Assembly: GCF_025961475.1 (NCBI RefSeq) | Contig: NZ_JAOQNS010000012.1 | Location: forward strand, 146,969 to 210,968 | Length of the DNA stretch: 64,000 bases | From: Rhodobium gokarnense | Lineage (GTDB): Bacteria; Pseudomonadota; Alphaproteobacteria; Rhizobiales; Rhodobiaceae | Reading direction: 5' to 3' | Shown: positions 18,951 through 28,040 of the stretch, piece after piece | Layout: each line of letters opens with the position of its first letter | How positions within the stretch are numbered: position 1 is the first letter of the stretch | Program-made: the position numbers and the translations under genes | Notes under the pieces: model-generated | What the model saw: the letters and a program-made list of their open reading frames with translations, nothing else | Databases searched by the model: none | What the model was told of the DNA's origin: nothing

Positions 18951-18992
18951 CAAAAAAACGGGCCCGCACGCCTTGGAAAAGCGTGCGGGCCC
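18951..18992 (-). terminator. rho-independent terminator of the cytochrome c peroxidase gene
   Basis: Perfect 12-bp stem GGGCCCGCACGC (18960-18971) / GCGTGCGGGCCC (18981-18992) with a 9-nt loop, followed on the minus strand by CG and seven T residues. It lies 108 bp past the cytochrome c peroxidase stop codon. Confidence 0.85.
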
Positions 18993-19099
18993 TTGGGTGT
19001 CTCCTTCCGGCCGAGCGGGTGGGGAGGCGCGGGCGCCGGAGGGAGGACCGGGGTGCGCCCGGGACCGGAGACTGTCCCGGGCGCGGTCTCATCAACTCC

Positions 19100-20161
19100 T
19101 TACTTGGCGATCATGGCTTCTGGACGCGGCGTGTCGGCGGTTTCCACCGGCAGGACCGGATAGGTCACCGTCGGCATTTCGCCGGTCAGCGTCTTCAGGA
19201 ACGCGGTGATGGCCTTGGTTTCTTCCGGGGACAGATCTTCGCCGAGCTGGGCGGTGCCCATGATGGCGACGGCCTGTTCCAGATCCCAGACCATGCCGGA
19301 ATGGAAGTACGGAGCGGTCAGGGCGATGTTGCGCAGCGGGCCGGCGCGGAAGACGTATTCCTCGTCCGCCGTCTGGGTCACGGCAAAGCGACCCTTGTCG
19401 TTGGCCGGCAGGATGTCGGCGCCCGGCTTCTCCACGACGCCGAACGGATAGTAACCGTCGCCGCCGACATTGACGCCGTTGTGGCAGGAGGCGCAGCCCT
19501 TGGACATGAAGAGCTGGAGGCCTTCCTTCTCCTCATCGTTGAGGACGGCGACATTGCCTTCCAGGAACTGGTCGAAGCGCGAGGCGGGGGTGATCAGGGT
19601 CGCCTCGAAGGCCTCGATGGCCTTGGCCATGTTGTCGAAGTTGACCGGATCGGCCTCGCCCGGGAAGGCGCGGGTGAAGCGCTCGACATATTCCGGCAGG
19701 CTCTTCAGGGTGGTCTCGACGCGCTTCGGCGTGGAGGCCATCTCGACGCCGGCCTGGACCGGGCCCTTGGCCTGGGCCTTCAGGTCTTCGGCGCGGCCGT
19801 CCCAGAACTGGGCGATGTTGAAGACGGCGTTGAGAACGGTCGGCGCGTTGCGCGGGCCCTTCTGCCAGCCATGGCCGATCGAGGTCTCCAGGTTGTCGTC
19901 ACCGCCCATGCCGAGATTGTGGCAGGTGTTGCACGAGATCAGGCCCGAGGAGGAGAGCCGCGGATCGAAGAAGAGCATCTTGCCCAGCTCGACCTTCTCA
20001 TGGGTGACGGCGTTGTCCTTGACCGCAGGTACTACCGACGGAATCGGCTTGAAATACTCCTTGGCCTCATTCAGCAGAGCATCGTCTGCCAGAGCTACCG
20101 AGCCTGCTGCGAGCATGGTGGCGGCAAATACCGCGCACAGCCCCGTGGCTTTCCCGAACAT
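19100..20161 (-). CDS. ccpA: di-haem cytochrome c peroxidase
   Basis: A 353-residue periplasmic protein with signal peptide (MFGKATGLCAVFAATMLAAG, cleavage near ALA-DDAL). Two c-type haem sites are visible: CNTCH at about residue 77 and CASCH at about residue 225. Family stretches FFDPRLSSSG, RNAPTVLNAVF and FRAGPLRNIALTAPYFHSG match the MauG/CcpA family. It reduces hydrogen peroxide with electrons from cytochrome c. Transcribed alone and ended by a strong terminator. Two Irr-box-like dyads lie upstream, suggesting iron- or haem-dependent control. Confidence 0.93.
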   Translation of the reverse strand: MFGKATGLCAVFAATMLAAGSVALADDALLNEAKEYFKPIPSVVPAVKDNAVTHEKVELGKMLFFDPRLSSSGLISCNTCHNLGMGGDDNLETSIGHGWQKGPRNAPTVLNAVFNIAQFWDGRAEDLKAQAKGPVQAGVEMASTPKRVETTLKSLPEYVERFTRAFPGEADPVNFDNMAKAIEAFEATLITPASRFDQFLEGNVAVLNDEEKEGLQLFMSKGCASCHNGVNVGGDGYYPFGVVEKPGADILPANDKGRFAVTQTADEEYVFRAGPLRNIALTAPYFHSGMVWDLEQAVAIMGTAQLGEDLSPEETKAITAFLKTLTGEMPTVTYPVLPVETADTPRPEAMIAK

Positions 20162-20559
20162 TGTCGTCTCCTTGTTTGGTTGCGAATTCGCATACGCTTG
20201 CGGACGGTGTGATATTAGAACCCTTCCGAACTGAACGCATTGAGGGACCGCATTGACACCTTAGAAACGTTCGAATAAACTCCATAAACATCTACTTCAG
20301 CTATGTATTTCGATTTCATAATGGTTCTAGAAAGTGTTCATATGTCGCAGTCATTTCTTGCCATAACTGGCCCGTTTCCTGCTTAACCCTGGGCTGTAGC
20401 CGTGCCGTCCACCGATGTGAGCCCGCGCGCCTCGCAGCCGCCGCAACAGATCCCGCGGGCGCCGATATGCCATGCCTGCGGCGATCCGGAATTCGCCCGT
20501 CGCTTCAACGGGATATGCGGGCAAATTCGTGGTGGCGGCAGGCTGCCGTTTGTTGCACC
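20162..20559. other. 398-bp divergent promoter region
   Basis: Non-coding gap between the divergent peroxidase and ybdK-like genes. The half nearer the peroxidase gene is AT-rich and holds two Irr-box-like dyads (20214-20230, 20260-20276) and a TTCTAGAA palindrome at about 20325-20332. The remainder up to 20559 has no motif I can name, and no good Shine-Dalgarno is visible before the ybdK-like ATG. Confidence 0.5.
20214..20276. promoter_or_regulatory. two candidate Irr (iron control element) boxes
   Basis: The alphaproteobacterial ICE consensus is TTTAGAA-N3-TTCTAAA. Site 1 (20214-20230) reads ATTAGAA ccc TTCCGAA and site 2 (20260-20276) reads CTTAGAA acg TTCGAAT, each matching 11 of 14 fixed positions, spaced 46 bp apart. 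They lie 50-115 bp before the cytochrome c peroxidase start. Cytochrome c peroxidase is a plausible Irr target; the assignment is inference. Confidence 0.4.
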
Positions 20560-21711
20560 ATGGCGAGCATGACGTCGTCCGAGCCCAGCTTCACCGTCGG
20601 AATCGAGGAGGAGTACCTCCTCGTCGACCGCAAAACGCGGGCTCTGGCCAGCGATCCGCCCGCCGATCTGCTGAAGGCGTGCCAGGATTCACGCCCCGGC
20701 GCCGTCAGTCCGGAGTTCCTGCGCTGCCAGATCGAGATCGGAACGCCCGTCTGCGAGACGATGAAAGACGCCAGGCGTGAACTTTCGCGCCTGCGGCGGA
20801 TGATCGCGGAGAACGCGGCGGAGTTCGGTCTGGCCCCGATTGCCGCCTCGACTCACCCTTTCGCGGAATGGGACCAGCAGTCCCACACCGACAAGGAGCG
20901 CTACAACGAACTGGCCAAGACCATGCAGGTGGTGGCGCGGCGGCTGCTGATCTGCGGCATGCATGTCCATGTCGGGGTCGAGGACGAGGCGCTGCGCATC
21001 GACCTGATGTCGCAACTCACCTATTTCCTGCCGCACCTGCTGGCGCTGTCGACCTCGTCGCCGTTCTGGCGCGGCCGCGACACGGGGCTGCGGTCCTACC
21101 GGCTCTCCGTCTTCAACGAACTGCCGCGTACGGGCCTGCCGGACACCTTCGCCAGTCCGAGCGAATTCCACCGCACCGTCGACATCCTGGTCGAGGCCGG
21201 CTTGATCGAGGACGCGACCAAGATCTGGTGGGACCTGCGCCCCTCCGCGCGATTCCCGACGCTGGAAATGCGGGTCAGCGACGTCTGCACGCGGCTCGAC
21301 GACGCACTCGCCATCGCCGCCCTGTTCCGGTGCCTGACCCGGATGCTGTGGCGGCTGAAGGGCAAGAACCAGCGTTGGCGGCAATATCCGGGCTTTCTCA
21401 TCGACCAGAACCGGTGGCTCGCCCAGCGCGACGGCATCACCGGCGAACTGGTCGATTTCGGGCGCGGATGTTGCGTGCCGTTTTCCGATCTTCTCGATGA
21501 AATCCTGGAGCTGACCCGCGAGGACGCCGAGCATTTCGGGTGCCTTGCCTCTGTCGAGCACGCCCGCGCGATCATCGCCGACGGCACCTCGGCCGACCGC
21601 CAGCTCGCCGTCTACAACGGCGCCATCGAGGCCGGCGCCAGCACCCAGGAGGCGCTGGAGGCCGTCGTCGACCACCTCATTGAGGAAACGCTGGCCGGCT
21701 GCGAGCGATAG
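20560..21711 (+). CDS. YbdK family carboxylate-amine ligase (GCS2-like)
   Basis: A 383-residue protein of the GCS2 (glutamate-cysteine ligase 2) family. Signatures: [13 protein letters not shown] near the start, [47 protein letters not shown] and [17 protein letters not shown]. coli YbdK has weak glutamate-cysteine ligase activity; the true reaction in most bacteria is unknown. The start at [10 protein letters not shown] is chosen by similarity; MTSSEPS three codons later is an alternative. Divergent from the peroxidase gene. Confidence 0.9.
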   Translation: MASMTSSEPSFTVGIEEEYLLVDRKTRALASDPPADLLKACQDSRPGAVSPEFLRCQIEIGTPVCETMKDARRELSRLRRMIAENAAEFGLAPIAASTHPFAEWDQQSHTDKERYNELAKTMQVVARRLLICGMHVHVGVEDEALRIDLMSQLTYFLPHLLALSTSSPFWRGRDTGLRSYRLSVFNELPRTGLPDTFASPSEFHRTVDILVEAGLIEDATKIWWDLRPSARFPTLEMRVSDVCTRLDDALAIAALFRCLTRMLWRLKGKNQRWRQYPGFLIDQNRWLAQRDGITGELVDFGRGCCVPFSDLLDEILELTREDAEHFGCLASVEHARAIIADGTSADRQLAVYNGAIEAGASTQEALEAVVDHLIEETLAGCER

Positions 21712-21722
21712 GGGCGCTTGCC

Positions 21723-22178
21723 CTAGAGCAGCAGCGAATAGGCGCCTTCCAGCTTCAGAAGCCGGATTTTCGTCTCCACGCCGCCCGCCCCGGAGAATCC
21801 GCCGAGGCCATGGCTGCCGACGACGCGGTGGCAGGGAATGATGACCGGTATCGGATTGGACCCGCAGGCCTGGCCGACGGGCTGTGCGGCCACGCCGAGG
21901 TCCCTGGCGATGTCCCCGTAGCTGCGGGTTTCGCCGAAGGGAATGGCGCGCATTGCCGAATAGACCTGCTGCTGAAAGGCGTTGCCGGCCGGAGCCAGCG
22001 GCAGGTCGAACGCCGTCCGCCGGCCCTCGAAATACCCGGCGAGCTGGCGCAGGGCTTCTTCCAGAACGGCTGTGCGTTTTCCTTGCGCTTCTGCATCCCA
22101 GATGACGCGCGTGATCCGGCCGTCCTCCTCCGCCACACCGAGGCGGCCGACGGGCGTATCAAGGGTCGCGATGTTCAT
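21723..22178 (-). CDS. ogt: methylated-DNA--protein-cysteine methyltransferase
   Basis: A 151-residue Ogt/Ada-C type suicide enzyme that removes O6-alkyl groups from guanine. The active-site motif is IPCHRVVGS near residue 118, followed by GLGGFSGAGGVETKIRLLKLEG. The DNA-binding helix-turn-helix segment (PFGETRSYGDIARDLG) is present. The ATG giving MNIATLDTPVG is used; the frame runs further up into the repeat region without similarity. Converges with the ybdK-like gene, 11 bp between stops. Confidence 0.93.
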   Translation of the reverse strand: MNIATLDTPVGRLGVAEEDGRITRVIWDAEAQGKRTAVLEEALRQLAGYFEGRRTAFDLPLAPAGNAFQQQVYSAMRAIPFGETRSYGDIARDLGVAAQPVGQACGSNPIPVIIPCHRVVGSHGLGGFSGAGGVETKIRLLKLEGAYSLLL

Positions 22179-22535
22179 ATCCCGAGATGCCTCCCTATGC
22201 GCACTACGCAACGCCACTCTAGACAGCGTCGCTCCGCCCGCAATGGCGTTGCAGTTCTCAAGCAACCAGCCAACCACCGTCATCCCGGCCGGAGCGCAGC
22301 GGAGAGCCGGGATCCGTTGCCCCTCTCGACGCAGTAGCCCGCATCAGGCCTTGGCGCGGCCGAACCCGGAGCATATGCCCTCTCTCGCGAACCGACGGCA
22401 TACCGCGTTGAGATGGGCAATAGGCCCCGGCTCGGGGGCCGGGGTGACGACCGAGGGTGTGGCAAGCGCAAGTGGATCCAAAAGAACTCGACCATGCCCC
22501 CAACATCTGCTGGACCGCCAAGCCCCCTTCCCGGA
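22179..22535. other. 357-bp intergenic region with repeat element
   Basis: Gap between ogt (leftward) and the class V aminotransferase (also leftward). About half is composite inverted-repeat copy 2 (22279-22450). The rest shows no gene; the ogt promoter must lie within about 100 bp of its start, before the repeat. Confidence 0.6.
22279..22450 (+). repeat. composite inverted-repeat element, copy 2
   Basis: Begins GTCATCCCGGCCGGAGCGCA with hairpin to AGAGCCGGGATCC, then TTGCCC. The centre keeps CTCGACGCAGTAGCCCGCAT and GGCATACCGCG. The right half is GGGCAATAGGCCCCGG followed by a GGGGCCGGGGTGACG end. Same order, length and strand as copies 1 and 3. Confidence 0.75.
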
Positions 22536-23711
22536 TCAATCGTCCCGCACCGCGCGGCAGAACGCCTCGATCTCTGCTTCCGTATTGTAATAATGGACCG
22601 AGGCGCGCACGAGGGCATCGAACCCTCGGCGCGGCAGGTCCAGTTGGGCGGAGCGGGCCTGGCTGTGGGTGACGTTGATCGAGCGCTTCGACAGCCGCTG
22701 GCGGGTGTCGGCCGGCGCCTCGCCCGCCTTCAGGAAGGTGACGATGCCACATTTCTCGGCGCCGAGGTCGTGCACCGACACGCCGGGGATGTTTTCAAGC
22801 TCGCGCCGGAGCGTATCGGCCAGCATCTTCACCCGCGCCTCGATCGCCCCCATGCCGAGTTTTGCGGCATAGCGGGCAGCGACGCCGAGGGCGATCTGGC
22901 CGGCGACGTAGCGCTCCCAGTTCTCGAAACGCTTTGCGTCCGGCTTCCATTCGAAGCTCTCCGCGTCGAGCCAGTCGGCGGCGGCGAGATCGACGAAGGG
23001 CGGCTCAAGCTCCGGGATCGCGGAACGGTCGACCCAGAGGAAGCCGGTGCCGCGCGGGCCGCGGAGGTACTTCCGCCCGGTCGCCGACAGCATGGTGCAG
23101 CCGATTTCCTTGACGTTCACATCGAGCTGGCCGACCGACTGGCAGGCATCGAGCAGGTACGGAATGCCGAAGCGGCGGGCGACGTCGCCGACGGCCGCGG
23201 CCGGATTGACCAGCCCGCCCTGGGTCGGCACGTGGGTGATGGCGATCAACCGGGTCTTCGGCGCGACCATGTTCTCAAGGACGGCGACGTCGATCTGGCC
23301 GTGCTCGTCGTCCGGTACGACGTCGATCTCGATGCCGGCGCGGTCCTTCATCTGCAGGAAGGCGACGTAGTTGGAGACGTATTCGGAGCGGCAGGTGATG
23401 ATCCGGTCGCCCTCGCGGAACGGGACGGCGTAGAACGCCATGTCCCAGGCGCGGGTGGCGTTCTCGACGAAGGCCACCTCGCCCGGCTCGCCGCCGATGA
23501 GGTCGGCGATCGCCGGATAGAAGTCCGCCACCTTGGCCGCCGCCGCGCCCGCCGCCTCATAGCCGCCAATCATGGCTTCCAGGTCGATATGCGTCTTGAT
23601 GGCCTCGACGACGGCGCAGGTCGGCAGGGCCGATCCGGCATTGTTGAAATGCAGCACCATCTCCGCGCCCGGCGTCTCGGCGCGCAGGCGATCAATGTCG
23701 AGTTCCGGCAT
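22536..23711 (-). CDS. class V aminotransferase family PLP enzyme
   Basis: A 391-residue fold-type I PLP enzyme of the cysteine desulfurase/isopenicillin-N-epimerase-like group. [10 protein letters not shown] near the N-terminus, [28 protein letters not shown] (PLP Asp) and the Schiff-base Lys in [17 protein letters not shown] are visible. The catalytic cysteine loop of true NifS/IscS proteins is not evident, so cysteine desulfuration is not claimed; sulfoxide lyase, epimerase or selenocysteine-lyase-like activities are possible. GGGAGG precedes the ATG. Alone on its strand. Confidence 0.85.
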   Translation of the reverse strand: MPELDIDRLRAETPGAEMVLHFNNAGSALPTCAVVEAIKTHIDLEAMIGGYEAAGAAAAKVADFYPAIADLIGGEPGEVAFVENATRAWDMAFYAVPFREGDRIITCRSEYVSNYVAFLQMKDRAGIEIDVVPDDEHGQIDVAVLENMVAPKTRLIAITHVPTQGGLVNPAAAVGDVARRFGIPYLLDACQSVGQLDVNVKEIGCTMLSATGRKYLRGPRGTGFLWVDRSAIPELEPPFVDLAAADWLDAESFEWKPDAKRFENWERYVAGQIALGVAARYAAKLGMGAIEARVKMLADTLRRELENIPGVSVHDLGAEKCGIVTFLKAGEAPADTRQRLSKRSINVTHSQARSAQLDLPRRGFDALVRASVHYYNTEAEIEAFCRAVRDD

Positions 23712-23845
23712 GGTCTTCCCTCCCCGTCAGTCGCCACCTTCCGTTAGTCGATTCCGAGAGCGGGTCAACACCCTTGATGCTGCGCGCCGCTTCGTTACGG
23801 TGAGGCGTCTGTCCGCAGTTCCCCTTCCCCAAGAGCATCCTGACC

Positions 23846-24436
23846 ATGACCTACATGATCGCCGTCTTCGGCTACGGCTCCCTCGTCAACCAGGCGACCC
23901 TGCCGGCCGGGACGACCAGCATGCCCGGCACGCTTTCCGGCTTTCGGCGCGCCTGGCGGATCGCCGGCAAGACGCCGATCGGCCATACCTGCGGCCTCAC
24001 CGCGGAACCGGAGGAAGGCTCGACGATCCGCGGCACGCTGATCCTTTATCCGCGCTCCGAGCTTGCCGACCTCGACGAACGCGAGTGGCGCTACGACCGG
24101 CACGATCTCGACCTTGAGGCCTTCGCGCCAGACGGCGATGCCGCCGAGGTGCCCGAGATGCGCATCGTCTACCGGGTGAAGCCGGAGCACGAACGCTGGG
24201 GCGACGAGGAGCATCCCGTGATCCAGAGCTATGTGGATTGCGTGCTGCGCGGCTATTTCGAGCGCTGGGGCGTCCTCGGCGTGCGCCATTTCGTGGAGAC
24301 CACCGCCGGCTGGCACATACCGATCCGGCGCGACCGTGCCGCGCCGCGCTACCGCCGCGCCGTGCGGATCACGGCCGAGGAGGAAGCCCTCTTCGACCAC
24401 GTCCTTGCCGAAGCCGGCGCGCGCTGGATCGACTGA
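23846..24436 (+). CDS. gamma-glutamylcyclotransferase-like (ChaC/GGCT fold) protein
   Basis: A 196-residue protein starting MTYMIAVFGYGSLVN, the YGSL substrate-loop signature of the gamma-glutamylcyclotransferase fold. It has RRAWRIAGKT, GTLILYPRSELADLDEREWRYDR (with the usual catalytic-Glu region) and YVDCVLRGYFERWG. The family cleaves gamma-glutamyl peptides to 5-oxoproline, some acting on glutathione. Substrate not assignable. Followed after 5 bp by the second-family palindromic repeat. Confidence 0.75.
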   Translation: MTYMIAVFGYGSLVNQATLPAGTTSMPGTLSGFRRAWRIAGKTPIGHTCGLTAEPEEGSTIRGTLILYPRSELADLDEREWRYDRHDLDLEAFAPDGDAAEVPEMRIVYRVKPEHERWGDEEHPVIQSYVDCVLRGYFERWGVLGVRHFVETTAGWHIPIRRDRAAPRYRRAVRITAEEEALFDHVLAEAGARWID

Positions 24437-24441
24437 AAAGG

Positions 24442-24523
24442 AACTGGATTGCCGCGTCGGCCTTTCGGCCTCCTCGCAATGACATCGGTTATTGTCATTG
24501 CGAGCGGAGCGAAACAATCCAGT
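24442..24523. repeat. 82-bp palindromic repeat, second family
   Basis: Left arm starts ACTGGATTGCCGCG and ends CTCGCAATGACA. Right arm starts TGTCATTGCGAGCGGAGCGA and ends ACAATCCAGT. The arms are inverted copies around an 8-nt loop, and the left arm has an extra inner hairpin (GGCCtttcGGCC). It resembles dispersed GTCATTGCGAG-type repeats of alphaproteobacteria and differs from the composite repeat copies. It may also serve as a terminator between the convergent genes. Confidence 0.65.
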
Positions 24524-24601
24524 GCAGCCGTCTACTACCAGTGCCGCTCGGGTTAAAAATGCAGCCCTGCGACAACCAACGCAGACCGAAATGGTCGACC
24601 G

Positions 24602-26539
24602 CTATTTCGCCAGCGGCTTCCTGAGGCGGATGGTGTCGATCTCGGTGCCGGCCAGATCGTCGAAGCGCTTTTCGCGCGAGCGGTCGGAAAAACCGCGGGT
24701 GCGGAAGAACCGCAGCGCGCGGCGGTTGCCGGCGAAGAGATCGAGGTCGACGTGTTTGGCGCCGGTCGCGGCAACGCCTTCCTCGAGCGCTGCCAGCAGC
24801 GCCTCGCCGGCACCGTTCGCCCAGGCGCTCGGCGCCACCCAGATCTCGCTGATATCCCCTTGCCGTGCGGCAACGATGGCAAAGCCCACCGGCTCGCCGT
24901 CGAGGGTCGCGACCAGCACCGGGCCGCCGGCCGATGCCAGGAGGTGCTCGAACGGCCTTTCGTCGCGCAGCCGCCTCCAGGCGTCGCCGGCGAGCTGCGA
25001 GCCGATCGAGGCCTGCCAGGAATGCATGCCGATCTTGGCGAGGATCGCGAAATCGGTCTCGCGCGCCTCGCGCACGTCAATGCCGGTCGCCGCCTTCACC
25101 GCCTCGCCGGCGCCGGCCGATCCCGCGACCGCTTCGCCGACGCCTGCGGCAGCCGCGTGGGCCTGCGACGCACGGTAGCGCTCGCTCGGCTCGCGCATGG
25201 TGACGAGTTCCTCGGCCGCCGTCGGGTGGACGGCGACGGTGCGGTCGAAATCGGCCTTGGTGGCGCCCATCTTGATGGCAATGCCGAGAAGCTGGGCCAT
25301 CTCGCCGGCGTCCGGGCCCATGACGTGGACGCCAAGCACGGTGTCGCTGGCGGCGTCGACGATGACCTTCATCAGCATCCGCTCGTCGCGGCCGGTGAGC
25401 GTGTGCTTCATGGCGCGGAAGCGGGCGCGATAGATGTCGACGGCGTCGAAGCGGTCGCAGGCTTCGTCCTCCGAGAGCCCGACGGTGCCGATCTCCGGCT
25501 GGGAGAACACGGCCGTCGCGATATTGGAGTGGTCGACGGTGACGTTCTTGGCGCCGAACACGGTGTCGGCGAAGGCATGGCCCTCGCGGATCGCCACCGG
25601 GGTCAGGTTGACCCGGTCGGTGGCATCGCCGACGGCGTAGATCGAGGCAACGGACGACTTCGACTGGGCATCGACGACGACGGCGCCGTTCCTGGTCAGT
25701 TCGACACCGGCCTCTTCAAGGCCGAGCCCGGCCGTCGCCGGGCGCCGGCCGATGGCGTACATGATCTGGTCCGCCTCGATGGTGCGGCCGGCTTCCGTCT
25801 GGCCGACCAGCCCGCTCCCGCCCTTCTCGATGGCGGTGAAGCGGTCGCCGGTGATGACGTCGATGCCCTTCTTTTCCATCTCTTCGTGGAGCAGCGTGCG
25901 CAGGTCCATGTCGAAGCCGCGCAGGATCTCCTCGCCGCGATAGAGCAGCGTCGTCTTGGCGCCGAGGCCGGCGAAGATGCCGGCGAACTCCACGGCGATG
26001 TAGCCGCCGCCGACCACCGTTACCCGCTCGGGGAAGTCCTCCAGATGGAAGGCCTCGTTGGAGGTGATGGCGTGCTCTATGCCGGAGACAGAACTGTCGA
26101 GGAAGGGCGCCGCGCCGGTCGCAATCAGGATGTACTTGGCGGAAACCGTGCGGTCGTCGGCCAGGAGCCGGACCTCGTTCGGGCCGGCGACGACCGCCCG
26201 GCTCAAGACGATTTCGACGCCGGAGCGTTCCAGGTTGGCGAGATAGACCTTGTTGAGCCGGTCGATCTCGCGGTCCTTGTTGGCGATCAGCGTCTTCCAG
26301 TCAAAGGCCGTCGCGCCGACCGACCAGCCGAAGCCGGCGGCGTCCTCGAATTCCTCGGCGAATTTGGAGGCATAGACGAACAGCTTCTTCGGCACGCAGC
26401 CGCGGATGACGCAGGTGCCGCCGACCCGGTACTCCTCGGCGATGGCGACTTTGGCCCCGTATCCCGCAGCGATCCGCGCGGCCCGCACGCCGCCCGATCC
26501 GGCCCCGATGACGAAAAGATCGTAGTCGTAGCCGCCCAT
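24602..26539 (-). CDS. gor: glutathione-disulfide reductase fused to a C-terminal GNAT acetyltransferase domain
   Basis: A 645-residue fusion. Residues 1 to about 455 are a complete glutathione reductase: FAD site FVIGAGSGGVRAARIA, redox disulfide Cys43/Cys48 in GGTCVIRGCVPKK, NADPH site VVGGGYIAVEFAG and the C-terminal His in VAVHPTAAEELV. Residues about 456-485 are an Ala/Gly linker. Residues about 486-645 form a GNAT domain: IDVREARETDF, ISEIWVAPSAWANGAGEALL (acetyl-CoA loop) and NRRALRFFRTRGF. Gor is normally about 460 residues. AGGAGG supports the ATG at 26539. Last gene of a leftward rpiA - DUF2059 - gor cluster. The reading frame is continuous through the junction. Confidence 0.93.
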   Translation of the reverse strand: MGGYDYDLFVIGAGSGGVRAARIAAGYGAKVAIAEEYRVGGTCVIRGCVPKKLFVYASKFAEEFEDAAGFGWSVGATAFDWKTLIANKDREIDRLNKVYLANLERSGVEIVLSRAVVAGPNEVRLLADDRTVSAKYILIATGAAPFLDSSVSGIEHAITSNEAFHLEDFPERVTVVGGGYIAVEFAGIFAGLGAKTTLLYRGEEILRGFDMDLRTLLHEEMEKKGIDVITGDRFTAIEKGGSGLVGQTEAGRTIEADQIMYAIGRRPATAGLGLEEAGVELTRNGAVVVDAQSKSSVASIYAVGDATDRVNLTPVAIREGHAFADTVFGAKNVTVDHSNIATAVFSQPEIGTVGLSEDEACDRFDAVDIYRARFRAMKHTLTGRDERMLMKVIVDAASDTVLGVHVMGPDAGEMAQLLGIAIKMGATKADFDRTVAVHPTAAEELVTMREPSERYRASQAHAAAAGVGEAVAGSAGAGEAVKAATGIDVREARETDFAILAKIGMHSWQASIGSQLAGDAWRRLRDERPFEHLLASAGGPVLVATLDGEPVGFAIVAARQGDISEIWVAPSAWANGAGEALLAALEEGVAATGAKHVDLDLFAGNRRALRFFRTRGFSDRSREKRFDDLAGTEIDTIRLRKPLAK

Positions 26540-26627
26540 GGGGGCCTCCTTACTGGCCGGACCGGAAGACCGGTCCGGCACGCATTACGCAAAACCTACT
26601 GAAAACGGGGACGCGCCCTAGCGGCGC

Positions 26628-27164
26628 CTATTCGGACTTTTCAGGCGCGGACGCGGCGATCTTTTCCATTTCCTTCTGGGCCTTTTCCAGCATGTCGATG
26701 CCGAGCTGGTTGCGGTATTCCCGGGCCGCGCCGATCGACAGGGTCGACAGCTCGGCCGACTTCTCGGCCAGCTTGGCGCCGACCGGCGAGGTGTAGAATT
26801 TGGTGATCTCTTCCAGCTCTTCCTTGGTGAAGCGGCGGGCCCAGATCTCCTCGATCATCTTGTCGAGTTCGACGCGCTTGCCGGCCATGGAGAGCGCGAC
26901 ATCGTTGACCATGGCGTCGATCTCGCGGGCGAACTCCGGATTCTGGCGCACGAGCTGCTGCTTGGTCTGGTCGGCGACGATCGGCAGGATCTCGTCGAAG
27001 CCGTAGTTGGAGCGGGTCGCCTCGACCGCGGCTTCCGCGGCCTTCAGGTGCTCGGGAGCAAAGGTTTCGTCCTGGGCGGCCGCCGGCGTCAGGCGCAGGG
27101 CACCGACGACGAGCATGACGGCCAGCGCCAGCGCGGCGGTGCCGACAGTTTTGGAAAGGGTCAT
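26628..27164 (-). CDS. DUF2059 domain-containing periplasmic protein
   Basis: A 178-residue protein with signal peptide (hydrophobic residues about 9-27, cleavage near AAAQDE). The mature part is helical and ends in the DUF2059 signature: RRFTKEELEEITKFYTSPVGAKLAEKS. Function unknown; the family is common in Proteobacteria. It sits between rpiA (44-bp gap) and gor (88-bp gap), so it is likely co-transcribed with both. Confidence 0.87.
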   Translation of the reverse strand: MTLSKTVGTAALALAVMLVVGALRLTPAAAQDETFAPEHLKAAEAAVEATRSNYGFDEILPIVADQTKQQLVRQNPEFAREIDAMVNDVALSMAGKRVELDKMIEEIWARRFTKEELEEITKFYTSPVGAKLAEKSAELSTLSIGAAREYRNQLGIDMLEKAQKEMEKIAASAPEKSE

Positions 27165-27208
27165 GTCTATCTCCGTTCGGTGACGGTGCGTGCCGTCATG
27201 TGGATCTC

Positions 27209-27898
27209 TCAGGCTTTCAGGCATTCGGTGCCATCGGGACCCGCCACATAGGCGGCGTCCGCAATGCCGATGAACAGCCCGTGCTCGACCACGCCCGGAA
27301 TGGCGCCGAGCGATTCGCTCAACGCTTCTGGCGCGGCAATCTGGCGAAAAGATGCATCGAGGATGTAATGCCCGCCATCGGTGATGAAAGGGGCCTCCTT
27401 GCCGCCGCGCAGGACGATCTCGCCGGTGAGGCCGAGAGCCGAGGCGTTCGACATGATCGACCGCCGCGTCGACTCCAGCCCGAAGGGCACGACCTCGATC
27501 GGCAGCGGGAAGGCACCGATCATGCGCACCAGCTTGGAGCTGTCGGCGATCACCACCATGCGGGCGGAGGCCGTGGCGACGATCTTTTCACGCAGGAGCG
27601 CCCCGCCGCCGCCCTTGACCAGGCGCAGATAGCGATCGAGTTCGTCGGCGCCGTCGACGGTCAGGTCGAGTTCGGGCGTCTCGTCGAGGGTGGAGAGCGG
27701 AATGCCGAGTTCGCCGGCAAGCTCGGCCGTGCGTTCCGAGGTCGGCACCGCCAGAATGTCGAGGCCGGCGGCGACCTTTTCGCCGATCAGCCGGGTGAAA
27801 TGGTCGGCCGTCGAGCCGGTGCCGAGGCCGAGCCGCATGCCGGACTGCACTTCGGCGAGCGCAGCTTGAGCAGCGGCGCGCTTGAATTCGTCGCTCAT
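27209..27898 (-). CDS. rpiA: ribose-5-phosphate isomerase A
   Basis: A 229-residue RpiA of the pentose phosphate pathway, interconverting ribose 5-phosphate and ribulose 5-phosphate. Motifs: [23 protein letters not shown] (catalytic Asp/Glu) and [16 protein letters not shown] (catalytic Lys/Glu). The ATG giving MSDEFKR is used; a GTG three codons earlier is possible. First gene of the rpiA - DUF2059 - gor cluster, tying NADPH-linked pentose metabolism to glutathione reduction. Confidence 0.96.
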   Translation of the reverse strand: MSDEFKRAAAQAALAEVQSGMRLGLGTGSTADHFTRLIGEKVAAGLDILAVPTSERTAELAGELGIPLSTLDETPELDLTVDGADELDRYLRLVKGGGGALLREKIVATASARMVVIADSSKLVRMIGAFPLPIEVVPFGLESTRRSIMSNASALGLTGEIVLRGGKEAPFITDGGHYILDASFRQIAAPEALSESLGAIPGVVEHGLFIGIADAAYVAGPDGTECLKA

Positions 27899-28040
27899 TA
27901 GGATCACACGCTCCCGAATGTGCCGTTCCCCGTCGGCCGCTGATTAGCATGGCCGGCGCCGGGCGCCAAGTTATCGCGAAGGGATGCGGCCGGCGCGGAT
28001 GCTGCGCCGGCCGGCCGGTATTACAGTGCCTGCAGGCGGA

